Shown: positions 35,355 through 44,677, counted from the stretch's first letter. The stretch is DNA of 50,009 nt from an uncultured Azospirillum sp. (GCF_946480385.1 NZ_CAMLJP010000039.1:1-50009), one strand, 5' to 3'. Numbers and translations are program-made. Notes: generated from the letters alone by a model not told the origin.

Positions 35355-36377
35355 ATGGCTCAGAAGGTTCGTGAGGATTACCGGACCCTCACCGGCCCGG
35401 AAAAGGCCGCCATCATGATGCTGGCGCTGGGCGAGGAGCATTCGTCCAAGCTGTTCTCGCTGATGGACGACGAGGAGATCAAGGAACTGTCCCAGGTGAT
35501 GGCGAACCTGGGCACGGTGTCGGCCAACCTGATCGAGCGCCTGTTCGTCGAGTTCGCCGAGCAGATGTCGTCGAGCGGCACCGTCGTCGGCTCCTTCGAT
35601 TCGACCGAGCGGCTGCTGCTGAAGACCCTGCCGAAGGACAAGGTCGACCAGATCATGGAGGACATCCGTGGTCCGGCCGGCCGCACCATGTGGGACAAGC
35701 TGACCAACGTGAACGAGTCGGTGCTGTCCAACTATCTGAAGAACGAGTACCCGCAGACCGTTGCGGTGGTTCTGTCCAAGATCCGTTCCGACCATGCCGG
35801 CCGCGTGTTGGCGCAGTTGCCGGAAAGCTTCGCGATGGAAGTCATCATGCGCATGCTGCGCATGGAGGCGGTGCAGAAGGAGGTCCTGGACGACGTGGAG
35901 CGTACGCTGCGCACGGAGTTCATGACCAATCTCGCCCGCACCAGCCGGCGCGACAGCCACGAGATGCTGGCGGAGATCTTCAATGGGCTGGACCGCACCA
36001 CCGAGCATCGCTTCATGGCGGCGCTGGAGGAACGCAACCGCGACAGCGCCGAGCGCATCAAGTCGCTGATGTTCACCTTCGAGGACCTGTCCAAGCTCGA
36101 CCCGACCGGCGTCCAGACGATGCTGCGCACGGTGGACAAGCAGAAGCTCGGCACCGCGCTGAAGGGCGCGTCGGAGTCGCTGAAGGATCTGTTCTTCTCC
36201 AACATGTCCGAACGCGCCGCCAAGATCCTGCGCGAGGACATGGCCGCCATGGGTCCGGTGCGCGTCCGCGACGTGGACGAGGCGCAGATGTACATGGTCC
36301 AGCTCGCGAAGGATCTTGCCGCCCGCGGCGAGCTGGTCCTGGCCGAAGGCAGCGGCGAGAACGAGCTGATCTACTGA
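35355..36377 (+). CDS. fliG: Flagellar motor switch protein FliG
   Basis: A 340-residue rotor protein that joins the MS ring (FliF) to the switch complex and receives torque from MotA. N-terminal domain: [23 protein letters not shown]. Middle domain: the [27 protein letters not shown] segment containing the EHPQ-type surface (here EYPQ). C-terminal domain: [11 protein letters not shown], then the charged torque helix around residues 280-300 ([18 protein letters not shown]). AAGGG precedes the ATG. No other flagellar gene is nearby, so this copy stands alone, unlike the usual fliF-fliG-fliH order. Confidence 0.93.
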   Translation: MAQKVREDYRTLTGPEKAAIMMLALGEEHSSKLFSLMDDEEIKELSQVMANLGTVSANLIERLFVEFAEQMSSSGTVVGSFDSTERLLLKTLPKDKVDQIMEDIRGPAGRTMWDKLTNVNESVLSNYLKNEYPQTVAVVLSKIRSDHAGRVLAQLPESFAMEVIMRMLRMEAVQKEVLDDVERTLRTEFMTNLARTSRRDSHEMLAEIFNGLDRTTEHRFMAALEERNRDSAERIKSLMFTFEDLSKLDPTGVQTMLRTVDKQKLGTALKGASESLKDLFFSNMSERAAKILREDMAAMGPVRVRDVDEAQMYMVQLAKDLAARGELVLAEGSGENELIY

Positions 36378-36410
36378 CTGTCATCTACTGACCGGCATCT
36401 ACTGACCGAC
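36369..36410. repeat. Three tandem 14-bp repeats spanning the fliG stop
   Basis: ATCTACTGACTGTC, ATCTACTGACCGGC and ATCTACTGACCGAC lie end to end (36369-36382, 36383-36396, 36397-36410). The first copy contains the last sense codons and TGA stop of fliG. Copies differ at 1 to 3 positions. Confidence 0.9.
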
Positions 36411-36644
36411 TGGGGCTTTCTCGCCGATAAGCTGCGGACAGCGCTGAATTTTTCCGCCTCCTTCACAGGACGTTTGACGGATGGCGCGGAACGGTGAACC
36501 TTTGGATTCCGAGAAAGGGCGGGATCGGGGAAGCCACCGTTCCGGGACACAACCGTTTCAGGATTGCGGCTTCCGCTCCCGCCCGACCGGCCACAAGGCC
36601 GGCGGCTGCCGTTTCGGCCAACAATCAGGGAGCTTCCGAACATC

Positions 36645-37658
36645 ATGACCGCTGACACGCTGCAATCCCGTCTCACCCGCCGGATCGCCGGTCCGGTGGT
36701 CGCCGGCCTGCTGGGCCTGGGCGTCGTCGCCGCCGGGCCGCTGGCCGCCGCGGCCGAGACCTGGGACATGCCGACCCCCTATCCGGACACGAACCTGCAC
36801 ACCGTCGTGGTAAAGCAGTTCGCCGACGACGTGAAGGCGGCCACCAACGGCAAGATCAACATCACCGTCCACACCAACGGCTCGCTGATCCGTCATCCGG
36901 AAATCAAGCGCGCGGTCCAGTCCGGTCAGGCCCAGCTGGGCGAGGTGCTGATCAGCTCCTGGGCGAACGAGGATCCGCTCTACGGTCTCGATTCCGTGCC
37001 CTTCCTCGCCACCGACTTCAAGGCGGCGCACAAGCTGTACGACGTCTCCAAGCCCTATCTGGAGAAGAAGCTGGAGCGCCAGCGCCTGAAGCTGCTCTAT
37101 TCGATCCCGTGGCCGCCGCAGGGCCTGTATGTGAAGGACGAGATCCAGTCGGTCGAGGGGCTGAAGGGCCAGAAGTTCCGCGCCTACAACCCGGCCACCA
37201 CCCGCATCGCCGAGCTGTCCGGCGCCATCCCGGTGAAGATCGAGGCGGCCGAGGTCGCGCAGGCCTTCGGCACCGGCATCGTCACCGCCATGATCACCTC
37301 GGCCGCCACCGGCGTCGACACCAAGGCCTGGGACTTCGTGAAGGTCTATTACGACGTCCAGGCCTGGCTGCCGCGCAACATGGTGTTCATCAACTCCGAA
37401 GTCTGGAAGGGCCTGGACGCCAACTCCCAGAAGGCGATCCAGGACGCCGCGGCGAAGGCCGAGGCCAAGGGCTGGTCGGAATGGGAGAAGAAGACGGCCG
37501 AGCTGAACAAGACCATGTCGGACAACGGCATGAAGGTTCTGCCGCCGTCGGACAAGCTGAAGGAAGGGCTGTCCGCCATCGGCAAGACGATGACCGAGGA
37601 ATGGATCAAGGCCGCCGGCGCCGACGGCGAGGCGATCATCGCCGCCTATCGCAAGTAA
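36645..37658 (+). CDS. dctP: TRAP transporter solute-binding protein (second system)
   Basis: A 337-residue DctP-family protein. The signal peptide runs to about residue 40 (LAAAAETWDM). Family landmarks: the HTVVVKQFADDVKAATNGKI start, HPEIKRAVQSGQAQLGE helix, LKGQKFRAYNPATTRIAEL with the carboxylate-binding Arg, and EVAQAFGTGIVTAMITS. The sequence differs clearly from the other DctP in this window, so the ligand differs. The ATG at 36645 is chosen because the signal peptide begins there. It heads an operon with dctQ, dctM, pxpB and pxpC. Confidence 0.92.
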   Translation: MTADTLQSRLTRRIAGPVVAGLLGLGVVAAGPLAAAAETWDMPTPYPDTNLHTVVVKQFADDVKAATNGKINITVHTNGSLIRHPEIKRAVQSGQAQLGEVLISSWANEDPLYGLDSVPFLATDFKAAHKLYDVSKPYLEKKLERQRLKLLYSIPWPPQGLYVKDEIQSVEGLKGQKFRAYNPATTRIAELSGAIPVKIEAAEVAQAFGTGIVTAMITSAATGVDTKAWDFVKVYYDVQAWLPRNMVFINSEVWKGLDANSQKAIQDAAAKAEAKGWSEWEKKTAELNKTMSDNGMKVLPPSDKLKEGLSAIGKTMTEEWIKAAGADGEAIIAAYRK

Positions 37659-37669
37659 AGCGCAGGGGA

Positions 37670-37707
37670 CCCGGCCGGCCGCCAGCAGCAAGGGCCGGCC
37701 GGCCGGG
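37670..37707 (+). terminator. Intercistronic hairpin after second dctP
   Basis: CCCGGCCGGCC (37670-37680) can pair with GGCCGGCCGGG (37697-37707). No T-run follows. It sits in the dctP-dctQ gap, like the hairpin in the first TRAP operon, and fits an mRNA-stabilising or attenuating role. Confidence 0.5.
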
Positions 37708-37773
37708 CATCCCGCTTTCCGACGCCTGTTCCGCCCCCCGTCCGACAGACCGACCGCAGGAGGTGGTTGCGCC

Positions 37774-38283
37774 ATGCGCACCGCACTGTCCATCCTTTAC
37801 CGAACCGCCGAGATTCTGGGCGCGGTTTCGCTCGCCGCCATCGCCGTCCTGATCGTCACCCAGGTGGCGAGCCGTCTGTTCGACCGCATGGTGCCGGGCG
37901 CCGACGAGCTGGCGGGCTACTGCATGGCCGCGTCCTTCTTCCTGATGCTGGGGCCGGCGCTGCGCCGCGGCGCCCACATCCGCGTCGGCGTGCTGGTGGA
38001 CCGGCTCCGCGGCGGCCCGCGCCGGGCGCTGGAGCTGCTGTGCCTGGGCTTCGCCACCGCGCTCAGCGCCTATTTCGCTTGGTACTGGGTGCGCATGACC
38101 TATGATTCCTATGATTTCGGCGATCTCAGCCAGGGCGTGCTGCCGATCCCGCTGTGGATCCCGCAGGCGCTGATGGCGGCGGGTCTGGTGGTGCTGGTCA
38201 TCGCCCTGATCGACGACCTGCTGGCCGTGCTGCAGGGGCGCGACGCCTCCTACCAGCATGCCGGCATGCAGAGCGAGGGCTGA
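37774..38283 (+). CDS. dctQ: TRAP transporter small permease (second system)
   Basis: A 169-residue membrane protein with four helices (ILGAVSLAAIAVLIVTQVASRLF, the GADELAGYCMAASFFLMLGPALRRGAHI second helix, and two more). The ADE-x-x-x-Y pattern in helix 2 and the basic loop RRGAHIRV are DctQ-like. AGGAGG lies upstream of the ATG. The stop is three bases from the dctM start, so the two are co-translated. Confidence 0.88.
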   Translation: MRTALSILYRTAEILGAVSLAAIAVLIVTQVASRLFDRMVPGADELAGYCMAASFFLMLGPALRRGAHIRVGVLVDRLRGGPRRALELLCLGFATALSAYFAWYWVRMTYDSYDFGDLSQGVLPIPLWIPQALMAAGLVVLVIALIDDLLAVLQGRDASYQHAGMQSEG

Positions 38284-38286
38284 GCG

Positions 38287-39588
38287 ATGGACGAGACGAC
38301 CGCATCCATCGTCGTCGTGGTGACGATGTTCCTGATGCTGGGGGCCGGCGTCTGGGTGGCGCTGGCGCTGGCCGGCGTCGGCTTCGTCGCCATGGCGCTG
38401 TTCACCGCGCGACCGGTGGGCATGGTGATGGCGACCAACGTCTGGGGCGCCAGCACCTCCTGGACGCTGACGGCATTGCCGCTGTTCATCTGGATGGGCG
38501 AGATCCTGTTCCGCACCCGCATCTCGTCCGACATGTTCAAGGGGCTGGCGCCCTGGACCGGCTGGCTGCCCGGCCGGCTGATGCATGTGAACATCGTCGG
38601 CTGCTCGATCTTCGCCGCGGTGTCCGGCTCCTCGGCCGCCACCGCCGCCACCATCGGCCGGATGACGATCCCGGAGCTGAACCGGCGTGGCTACGACCCG
38701 CTGATGACCATCGGCTCGCTGGCCGGGGCCGGCACGCTGGGGCTGCTGATCCCGCCGTCGATCATCATGATCGTCTATGGCGTGGCCGCCGACGTGTCGA
38801 TCGCCCGGCTGTTCATCGCCGGCGTCATTCCCGGCATCGTGCTGACCGGCCTGTTCATGGCCTATGTCGGCAGCTGGTCGCTGCTGAACCCCGGCCGGGT
38901 GCCGCCGCCGGAAGCCTCGCAGAGCTTCGCAGAGAAGATCCGCGACACCGGCGCGCTGATCCCGGTCGTGCTGCTGATCGCCGCCGTCCTGGGCTCCATC
39001 TATGTCGGCATCGCCACCCCGACGGAGGCGGCGGGCATCGGCGTGCTGGGGTCCCTGGTGCTGGCGCTCGTCACCGGCACGCTGAGCTGGGCGACCTTCC
39101 GCGACAGCCTGTTCGGCGCCGCCCACACCTCCTGCATGATCGGCTTCATCCTGGCGGGCGCCGCCTTCCTGACGGTGGCGATGGGCTATACCGGCATCCC
39201 GCGCCTGCTGGCGGAATGGATCATCTCGCTGCAGCTGTCGCCGGCGGCGCTGCTGGTGGCGCTGACGCTCTTCTTCATCGTGATGGGCTGCTTCCTCGAC
39301 GGCATTTCCATGGTGGTGCTGACCACCTCGGTCATCCTGCCGATGGTGCAGCAGGCGGGGATCGACCTTCTGTGGTTCGGCATCTACATCATCATCGTGG
39401 TGGAGATGGCGCAGATCACCCCGCCGGTGGGCTTCAACCTGTTCGTGCTGCAGTCGATGACCGGCAAGAGCATCTTCACCATCGGCAAGGCCAGCATGCC
39501 CTTCTTCCTGCTGATGGTGCTGATGGTCGTCCTGCTCTGGGTATTCCCGGGTCTGGTGACCTGGCTGCCGTCCAAGATGATCGGGTGA
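38287..39588 (+). CDS. dctM: TRAP transporter large permease (second system)
   Basis: A 433-residue, 12-helix DctM permease. Typical segments include SIFAAVSGSSAATAATIG, IPELNRRGYDP, GLLIPPSIIMIVYGV, ATPTEAAGIGVLGSLVLAL and ITPPVGFNLFVLQS. It completes the sodium-driven importer with the DctP and DctQ encoded upstream. The final codons and stop lie in a 15-bp direct repeat that duplicates the stop (39576-39605). Confidence 0.92.
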   Translation: MDETTASIVVVVTMFLMLGAGVWVALALAGVGFVAMALFTARPVGMVMATNVWGASTSWTLTALPLFIWMGEILFRTRISSDMFKGLAPWTGWLPGRLMHVNIVGCSIFAAVSGSSAATAATIGRMTIPELNRRGYDPLMTIGSLAGAGTLGLLIPPSIIMIVYGVAADVSIARLFIAGVIPGIVLTGLFMAYVGSWSLLNPGRVPPPEASQSFAEKIRDTGALIPVVLLIAAVLGSIYVGIATPTEAAGIGVLGSLVLALVTGTLSWATFRDSLFGAAHTSCMIGFILAGAAFLTVAMGYTGIPRLLAEWIISLQLSPAALLVALTLFFIVMGCFLDGISMVVLTTSVILPMVQQAGIDLLWFGIYIIIVVEMAQITPPVGFNLFVLQSMTGKSIFTIGKASMPFFLLMVLMVVLLWVFPGLVTWLPSKMIG

Positions 39589-39605
39589 GGGATGATCGGG
39601 TGAGG
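39576..39605. repeat. Perfect 15-bp tandem duplication at the dctM stop
   Basis: GATGATCGGGTGAGG occurs twice without a gap (39576-39590, 39591-39605). The first copy holds the dctM stop TGA; the second copy supplies an in-frame backup stop and also the AGGAG used by the next gene. Confidence 0.9.
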
Positions 39606-39614
39606 AGCGACAGC

Positions 39615-40334
39615 GTGAACGTCCGCTTCACCAGCGCCGGCGACACCGCCTTCAACGTCGAGTTCGGCGAGGCCATCGACCGGGCGACCAACGCCCGCGT
39701 CATGGCCCTGCACGCCCGGCTGAAGGCCGCCCCGCCGCCGGGACTGGTGGAGACGGTGCCGACCTTCCGCTCGCTGCTGGTGGTCTATAATCCCGTCGCG
39801 ACCGGCCGGCGCGAGATGCAGGCGGCGGTCGAGGCGGCGCTGGCCGGCAGCGCCGCCGCCCCGGCGGAAGGCCGGCTGTGGCGCCTGCCCGTCTGCTACG
39901 ACCCAGACCTCGGCCCCGATCTGGCGGAACTGTGCGAGACGCTGGGCCTGACGGCGGAGCAGGTGGCGGCGCTGCACGGATCGGTCGAGTATTTCGTCTA
40001 TATGCTGGGCTTCATGCCGGGCTTCGGCTACATGGGCGACCTGCCGGCCGAGCTGGAACGGCCGCGCCGGACGGAGCCGCGGGTACGGGTGCCGGCCGGC
40101 TCCGTCGCCATCGCCGGCCGGCTGACCACCGTCTATCCCTGGGAAAGCCCCGGCGGCTGGCACCTGATCGGCCGCTGCCCGGTGCCGCTCTATGACGGCA
40201 CGCGGCCCGACCCGGTGCTGCTGGCGGCCGGCGACCGGGTGCGTTTCGAGGCGGTCGACCGCGCGGCCTTCGACAGTATCGCCGAGGCGGCAAACGCCGG
40301 AAACTTCGACCCCGCAAGTCTGAGGGCCGCGTGA
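39615..40334 (+). CDS. pxpB: 5-oxoprolinase subunit B (KipI/PxpB family)
   Basis: A 239-residue carboxyltransferase-like subunit. The family stretches VRFTSAGDTAFNVEFGE, VPTFRSLLVVYNP, MLGFMPGFGYMGDLP and VPAGSVAIAGRLTTVYPWESPGGWHLIG are all present. With PxpA and PxpC it hydrolyses 5-oxoproline to glutamate with ATP. The start is GTG at 39615, with AGGAG seven bases upstream; an upstream open frame overlaps dctM and is not homologous. The gene follows the TRAP operon and its stop shares a base with pxpC. Confidence 0.9.
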   Translation: MNVRFTSAGDTAFNVEFGEAIDRATNARVMALHARLKAAPPPGLVETVPTFRSLLVVYNPVATGRREMQAAVEAALAGSAAAPAEGRLWRLPVCYDPDLGPDLAELCETLGLTAEQVAALHGSVEYFVYMLGFMPGFGYMGDLPAELERPRRTEPRVRVPAGSVAIAGRLTTVYPWESPGGWHLIGRCPVPLYDGTRPDPVLLAAGDRVRFEAVDRAAFDSIAEAANAGNFDPASLRAA

Positions 40335-41392
40335 TGAGCGGCTTTCTCACTGTCATCCGCCCCTGCCCCTTCACCACCGTCCAGGATCTGGGCCGCTTCG
40401 GCTATCAGGAGCTGGGCATGCCGGTTGCCGGCGCGCTCGACCCGCTGGCGCTGCGGCTGGCCAATGCGCTGGTCGGCAATCCGCAGGGCATGGCTGGACT
40501 GGAGATCGCCCTGCTCGGCCCCGCCCTGCGGGTGGATGCACCCGCCGTCCGCATCGCCGCCGTCGGCCCGCTGGCGCTGACGCTGGAGCGCGAGGGCGAC
40601 GCCCCGCAACCGCTGCCCCCGCACCGCAGCCACACGCTACGGCAGGGCGACGTGCTGCGGCTGGGCGCGGTGGATGGCGCCTCCGTCGCCTATGTGGCGG
40701 TGGCCGGCGGTTTCGCGCTGGCGCCGGTGATGGGCAGCCTGTCCACCTACGTGCGCGCCGGCATCGGCCCGCTCGGCGGCCGGCCGCTGGCTGAGGGCGA
40801 CCGGTTGCCGCTGGCGCGCGACAGCGTCCCGGACGGTTCGGATGTCGAACTGCCGCAGCCGCCGGATTACGGCGCCGGCCCGCTGCACATCGTGCTTGGG
40901 CCGCAGGAGGACCGCTTCACCGAAGCCGCAATCGGCACCTTCCTGTCGGCCACCTACCGCGTCGGCAAGCAGGCCGACCGCATGGGCCTGCGGCTGGAGG
41001 GGCCGGCGCTGGCCCATCGCGGCAGCGCCGACATCCCGTCCGACGGGCTGGTCACCGGCTCCATCCAGGTGCCGGGCAACGGACAGCCGATCCTGCTGCT
41101 GAACGATCACCAGACCGCCGGCGGCTATGCCAAGATCGCCACGGTGGTCTCCGCCGACTTGGCCCGCGCCGGCCGCCTGCGCCCCGGCGACAGCCTGTCC
41201 TTCCAGGCCGTCACCGTGGAGGAAGCGGAAGCGATCCGCCGCCGCCAGGAACAGGCGATCGCCGGCTGGATCCGCGCCATCCGCCCGGTGCGCCCCACCG
41301 GCGGCATCGACCTTGAGGCACTCTATGCGGAGAACCTGATCTCCGGCACCGTCGACATCGTGAACGGCGGCAGCGACATTCCCATGCTGTGA
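40334..41392 (+). CDS. pxpC: 5-oxoprolinase subunit C (KipA/PxpC family)
   Basis: A 352-residue protein related to the biotin-dependent urea amidolyase domain. It starts with FLTVIRPCPFTTVQDLGRFGYQELGMP, a reliable family signature, and has GPQEDRFTEAA, then YRVGKQADRMGLRLEG, and GSIQVPGNGQPILLLNDHQTAGGYAKIATV near residues 235-265. Works with PxpB. PxpA (LamB/YcsF family), the third partner, is not in this window. TGATG overlap with pxpB shows coupling. Confidence 0.9.
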   Translation: MSGFLTVIRPCPFTTVQDLGRFGYQELGMPVAGALDPLALRLANALVGNPQGMAGLEIALLGPALRVDAPAVRIAAVGPLALTLEREGDAPQPLPPHRSHTLRQGDVLRLGAVDGASVAYVAVAGGFALAPVMGSLSTYVRAGIGPLGGRPLAEGDRLPLARDSVPDGSDVELPQPPDYGAGPLHIVLGPQEDRFTEAAIGTFLSATYRVGKQADRMGLRLEGPALAHRGSADIPSDGLVTGSIQVPGNGQPILLLNDHQTAGGYAKIATVVSADLARAGRLRPGDSLSFQAVTVEEAEAIRRRQEQAIAGWIRAIRPVRPTGGIDLEALYAENLISGTVDIVNGGSDIPML

Positions 41393-41428
41393 TGCCCCCT
41401 GCTGCGACCGACACCCGCCGGGGACGGC

Positions 41429-43129
41429 TCAGACACCGACGATCAGCAAGCCGCCGCTGGGCAGGGTGAAGGGCTGCGAGCTGGCGAGTTCCCTCACCAC
41501 GCCGCTGTCCACATCCAGGCGGAACAGGGCGCCGGCCTGGCTGGAGTCCGTCGCGCTGAAATACAGCTGGTCGCCGACCGCATCCACGCTGGTGGGCTGC
41601 GTCCAGGCCGTGCGGTGGGCTTTGTCGGTGACCATCCGCGTGCCGGCCTCGGTGCCGTCGGTTCTCCACAGGGCGGTGCCATGCACGCCGTCATCCGCGG
41701 TGAAGAACAGCCTGTGATCGGCGACGGTCAGATTTCCGATGGCGGCGCTGGCGCTGCCGGGCGCGATGTCCTTGACCATGTGCGTTCCCTGCTCCGTCCC
41801 GTCCGAGATCCAGAGTTCGTAGCCGCTCTGCTCGGTGCGGGTGTTGAAGACGACCTTGTCGTTGACGGCAAGGAACTGATTGGGACCGGAAAGACCAGCT
41901 GATGGGAACGGCTTGACCAGGACCGTGCCCTTGGGTGTACCGTCGCTCTTCCACAGATCGTTGCCACTGTTGAAGAACAGCGTATCTCCCGCGGCGACCA
42001 GATACTGCATGCGCCCGATCCTCACATTCTCACCAAGTCCTTCGCGCAGCTTGACGGTGCCCTCCTCCGTCCCGTCGGTCACCCACAACTGGCTGTAGGA
42101 GCCGGTGCCGTCCCACGCCGTCAGGAACAGCCGGTCGTCGACCGCCGTGAAATGGTTGGGAAAAATCGGCAACGGGACCGGGATCGGCGGATCGACCGCT
42201 CCGGGATAGAAGTCCTTCACCAGCACGGTTCCGGCCGCCGTTCCATCCGACCGCCACAGCGCGTTGCCGTGCTCGCTGTCGGTGGCGGAGAAAAACAGCT
42301 CGTCCCCCACCGCCGTCAGATTATCCGGAGGGCGACCGGCCCGCGTGTCGCCGATGTCCTTGACCATGTGCGTCCCGGCGGCGGTGCCGTCGCTGACCCA
42401 CAACTCTGCCCCGTGCCGGCCGTCGTCGGCCCGGAAGAACAGCTTGCCGTCCGCAACGGTCAGCGCCGTCGGCGACGAGCCCGTCGCCCCCGGATTGATG
42501 TCGGCCAGCATGTGCGTCCCGCCCGGCGTTCCGTCGGTCGTCCACACTTCGCGGCCATGCACGCCGTCATCTGCGCTGAAATACGCACGCCGGCCCATTT
42601 GAACCAAACCCTGCGGGTCCGACGAAACCGCGCCAGGAGCGATGTCCCGCACAAGGAAGGTCCGGCGCCCGTCCGTTCCCCACAGCTCGTCGCCATGACC
42701 GGTGTCCGTCGCCGCGAAGACGGCATTGGCCCTGGCATGGCTGGTCTTCAGCCGCAGATTGTCGGCAGTCAGGTCATCCCGCGACAGCCCCATCAGCTTG
42801 ACCCCGTCGCGCGCCCCGAAATCGAGGGCCAGCCCGTCGCGATCCTGATGGGAGTGGGCCAGCACATCCTCAAGGCTGCCGATCCCGCCCCAGCCCCGCA
42901 GGTCCAGCACGTCGCCGCCCGCACCAGCCTGGAAATCGCCGATGCAATCCCAACCGTCACCGGGTCCGAGAATGAAGCTGTCGCTGCCGCCACCGCCTTC
43001 CATGTAGTCGTTGCCGTGATTGCCGACGATCGTGTCGTTCCCCTTGCCGCCGAACAACAGATTGCGATGCGCGCTGCCCGCTATCCGCCGGCCGGACGCG
43101 CCATGATCCCGCGCCTGATCCCACGCCAT
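41429..43129 (-). CDS. RTX-like protein with ELWxxDGT beta-propeller repeats
   Basis: A 566-residue protein. Residues about 26-55 carry RTX-type calcium-binding repeats (GGKGNDTIVGNHGND, MEGGGGSD). The rest holds eight copies of an ELWxxDGTxxGTxxVKDI-type unit, for example EVWTTDGTPGGTHMLADI and ELWVSDGTAAGTHMVKDI, separated by about 45-60 residues and giving a likely beta-propeller. There is no signal peptide; export by type I secretion is possible, but RTX units normally sit near the C-terminus, whereas here they are at the N-terminus. A candidate TATAAT lies on the minus strand (complement of 43183-43188). An extracellular or surface-binding role is inferred. Confidence 0.82.
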   Translation of the reverse strand: MAWDQARDHGASGRRIAGSAHRNLLFGGKGNDTIVGNHGNDYMEGGGGSDSFILGPGDGWDCIGDFQAGAGGDVLDLRGWGGIGSLEDVLAHSHQDRDGLALDFGARDGVKLMGLSRDDLTADNLRLKTSHARANAVFAATDTGHGDELWGTDGRRTFLVRDIAPGAVSSDPQGLVQMGRRAYFSADDGVHGREVWTTDGTPGGTHMLADINPGATGSSPTALTVADGKLFFRADDGRHGAELWVSDGTAAGTHMVKDIGDTRAGRPPDNLTAVGDELFFSATDSEHGNALWRSDGTAAGTVLVKDFYPGAVDPPIPVPLPIFPNHFTAVDDRLFLTAWDGTGSYSQLWVTDGTEEGTVKLREGLGENVRIGRMQYLVAAGDTLFFNSGNDLWKSDGTPKGTVLVKPFPSAGLSGPNQFLAVNDKVVFNTRTEQSGYELWISDGTEQGTHMVKDIAPGSASAAIGNLTVADHRLFFTADDGVHGTALWRTDGTEAGTRMVTDKAHRTAWTQPTSVDAVGDQLYFSATDSSQAGALFRLDVDSGVVRELASSQPFTLPSGGLLIVGV

Positions 43130-43307
43130 GACCGCATCCTCCCCGATGGCGCCGACGCGAATGGCATCGGCAGGGTGTCTATATTATACGGACCTCATAT
43201 GTGATTTTCCGCATGTGCAGACAGCCAGTGATCCATCGCGCAGTGACGCTACTCCGGTTCAGCCCGGGGCATCCTGGTATCGTCCGAACGAAAGTACGAC
43301 AGCGGCT

Positions 43308-44447
43308 TCACTCAGCAGCCGGCGCCGGCTCCTTCACACAGCTTTCCCGATGGCGGCAGACCCGGTCCCGGCCGCCCTGCTTGGCGCGGTAGAGCGCCAT
43401 GTCGGCCGCCTTGATCATGGCGTCGGCCCCGACGATTTCGGGGCTCAGGGTCGAGAGGCCGATGCTGACGGTCACATGCAGGGCCGCACCGTCCTGCGGG
43501 ATGCTCATGTCGCGGACGGCGCAGCACAGGCGTTCGGCGAGCAGGAAGGCCCCGTCGCCCGGCGCGTTGGGCAGCAGGATGGCGAACTCCTCGCCGCCGA
43601 AACGGGCGACGAGGTCGCTCTGCCGCACGCTGCGCTGGAACAGACGGCTGAGCGCCACCAGCACGGCGTCGCCGGCATCGTGCCCATGGCTGTCGTTGAC
43701 TTCCTTGAAATGATCGATGTCGAGCATCAGGAGCGATACCGGCGTATCGTGACGCAGCGCGCCGGCAACGGCCCGGTCAATCGATGTGAAGAAGGCCCGG
43801 CGGTTCGCCAGCCCGGTCAGCGGATCGCTCAAGGCCGCATTGCGCAGCATATGCTCGGTGTCGACGCGGCGGCGCTCGCGCGCCAGCATCGTGCCCAGCA
43901 GCAGGATGCCCGCTGCCGTCAGCAGCGCGATGGGAATCCCACCATCGATGAAGACCGGGATCGCGATTTCCCAAGGCAGGACGAAGATGCTGAGGGAATG
44001 GAAGGACGCAATCGGGCCGAGGATGAGCAGCGGTCTGGTGTTCCGCCACTCCGCGGCCGGCACCAGCCGCAGCAGCAGCAGACCGACGGAACCAGCCAGC
44101 AGGATCCCGAGCACCCCCGGAAGCGTCCCGGCGCCGCCGACTGCGACGCGGGCCGCCGACACGATCCCCGCGGCCAGCACGGCAACCAGCGCTCCACCGA
44201 AGGGAGCGGCCAGCGCGACCGGCACCGCCTTCACATCCAGATAGACGCCGGGGAGAATGGAAACCGACTGCAGCATGGCGGCCACTCCGCCGATGCCGAA
44301 CAGCAGCCCCAGGCAAAGCTGCCGAGTCCGAGGCCGCTCATCCAAGCGGTACAGGATCGTCCCGTAGACGAGTGTCATCAGCGCCAGCAGCCCGACACCG
44401 CCCGCGAGGGCCGTTACGATCGTCGCCGTAGCGCTGGGTTCCTCCAC
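43308..44447 (-). CDS. Membrane diguanylate cyclase (GGDEF)
   Basis: A 379-residue protein. The N-terminal 195 residues contain six or so hydrophobic helices resembling a 5TM-LYT-type sensor (LILGPIASFHSLSIFVLPW). The GGDEF domain begins at DPLTGLANRRAFF (about 208-220) and has the active-site GGEEF (284-288), so it should make c-di-GMP from two GTP. An RxxD inhibitory site (Arg275-Asp278) lies five residues before it, allowing product inhibition. It is followed upstream (higher coordinates) by another GGDEF/EAL gene on the same strand. Confidence 0.9.
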   Translation of the reverse strand: MEEPSATATIVTALAGGVGLLALMTLVYGTILYRLDERPRTRQLCLGLLFGIGGVAAMLQSVSILPGVYLDVKAVPVALAAPFGGALVAVLAAGIVSAARVAVGGAGTLPGVLGILLAGSVGLLLLRLVPAAEWRNTRPLLILGPIASFHSLSIFVLPWEIAIPVFIDGGIPIALLTAAGILLLGTMLARERRRVDTEHMLRNAALSDPLTGLANRRAFFTSIDRAVAGALRHDTPVSLLMLDIDHFKEVNDSHGHDAGDAVLVALSRLFQRSVRQSDLVARFGGEEFAILLPNAPGDGAFLLAERLCCAVRDMSIPQDGAALHVTVSIGLSTLSPEIVGADAMIKAADMALYRAKQGGRDRVCRHRESCVKEPAPAAE

Positions 44448-44677
44448 CTGCCGCTCCCCTTCGAACTGTCGGGTTGCCGACTTTCAGGCATCTACCTTCG
44501 TGTGATTATTCTAATATGCTTAGTGCGAACATCCTAGTGCGATGCGCAGAGGTTTGTCGCAAATGCGGCGCATTGTTCGGAACATTGCCGGACCGGAACC
44601 GGCTTTCGGGCGCCAACACGCCGACGACGGCCGGGAGAGCGGCCCCTATGGCGCGAAAACAGGCATCTCGCGGCCTG

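Noticed and set aside
36369..36410. Short regular repeats as a CRISPR array
   Set aside because: Units are only 14 bases, contiguous and without spacers; no cas genes are near. No CRISPR array was seen in the window.
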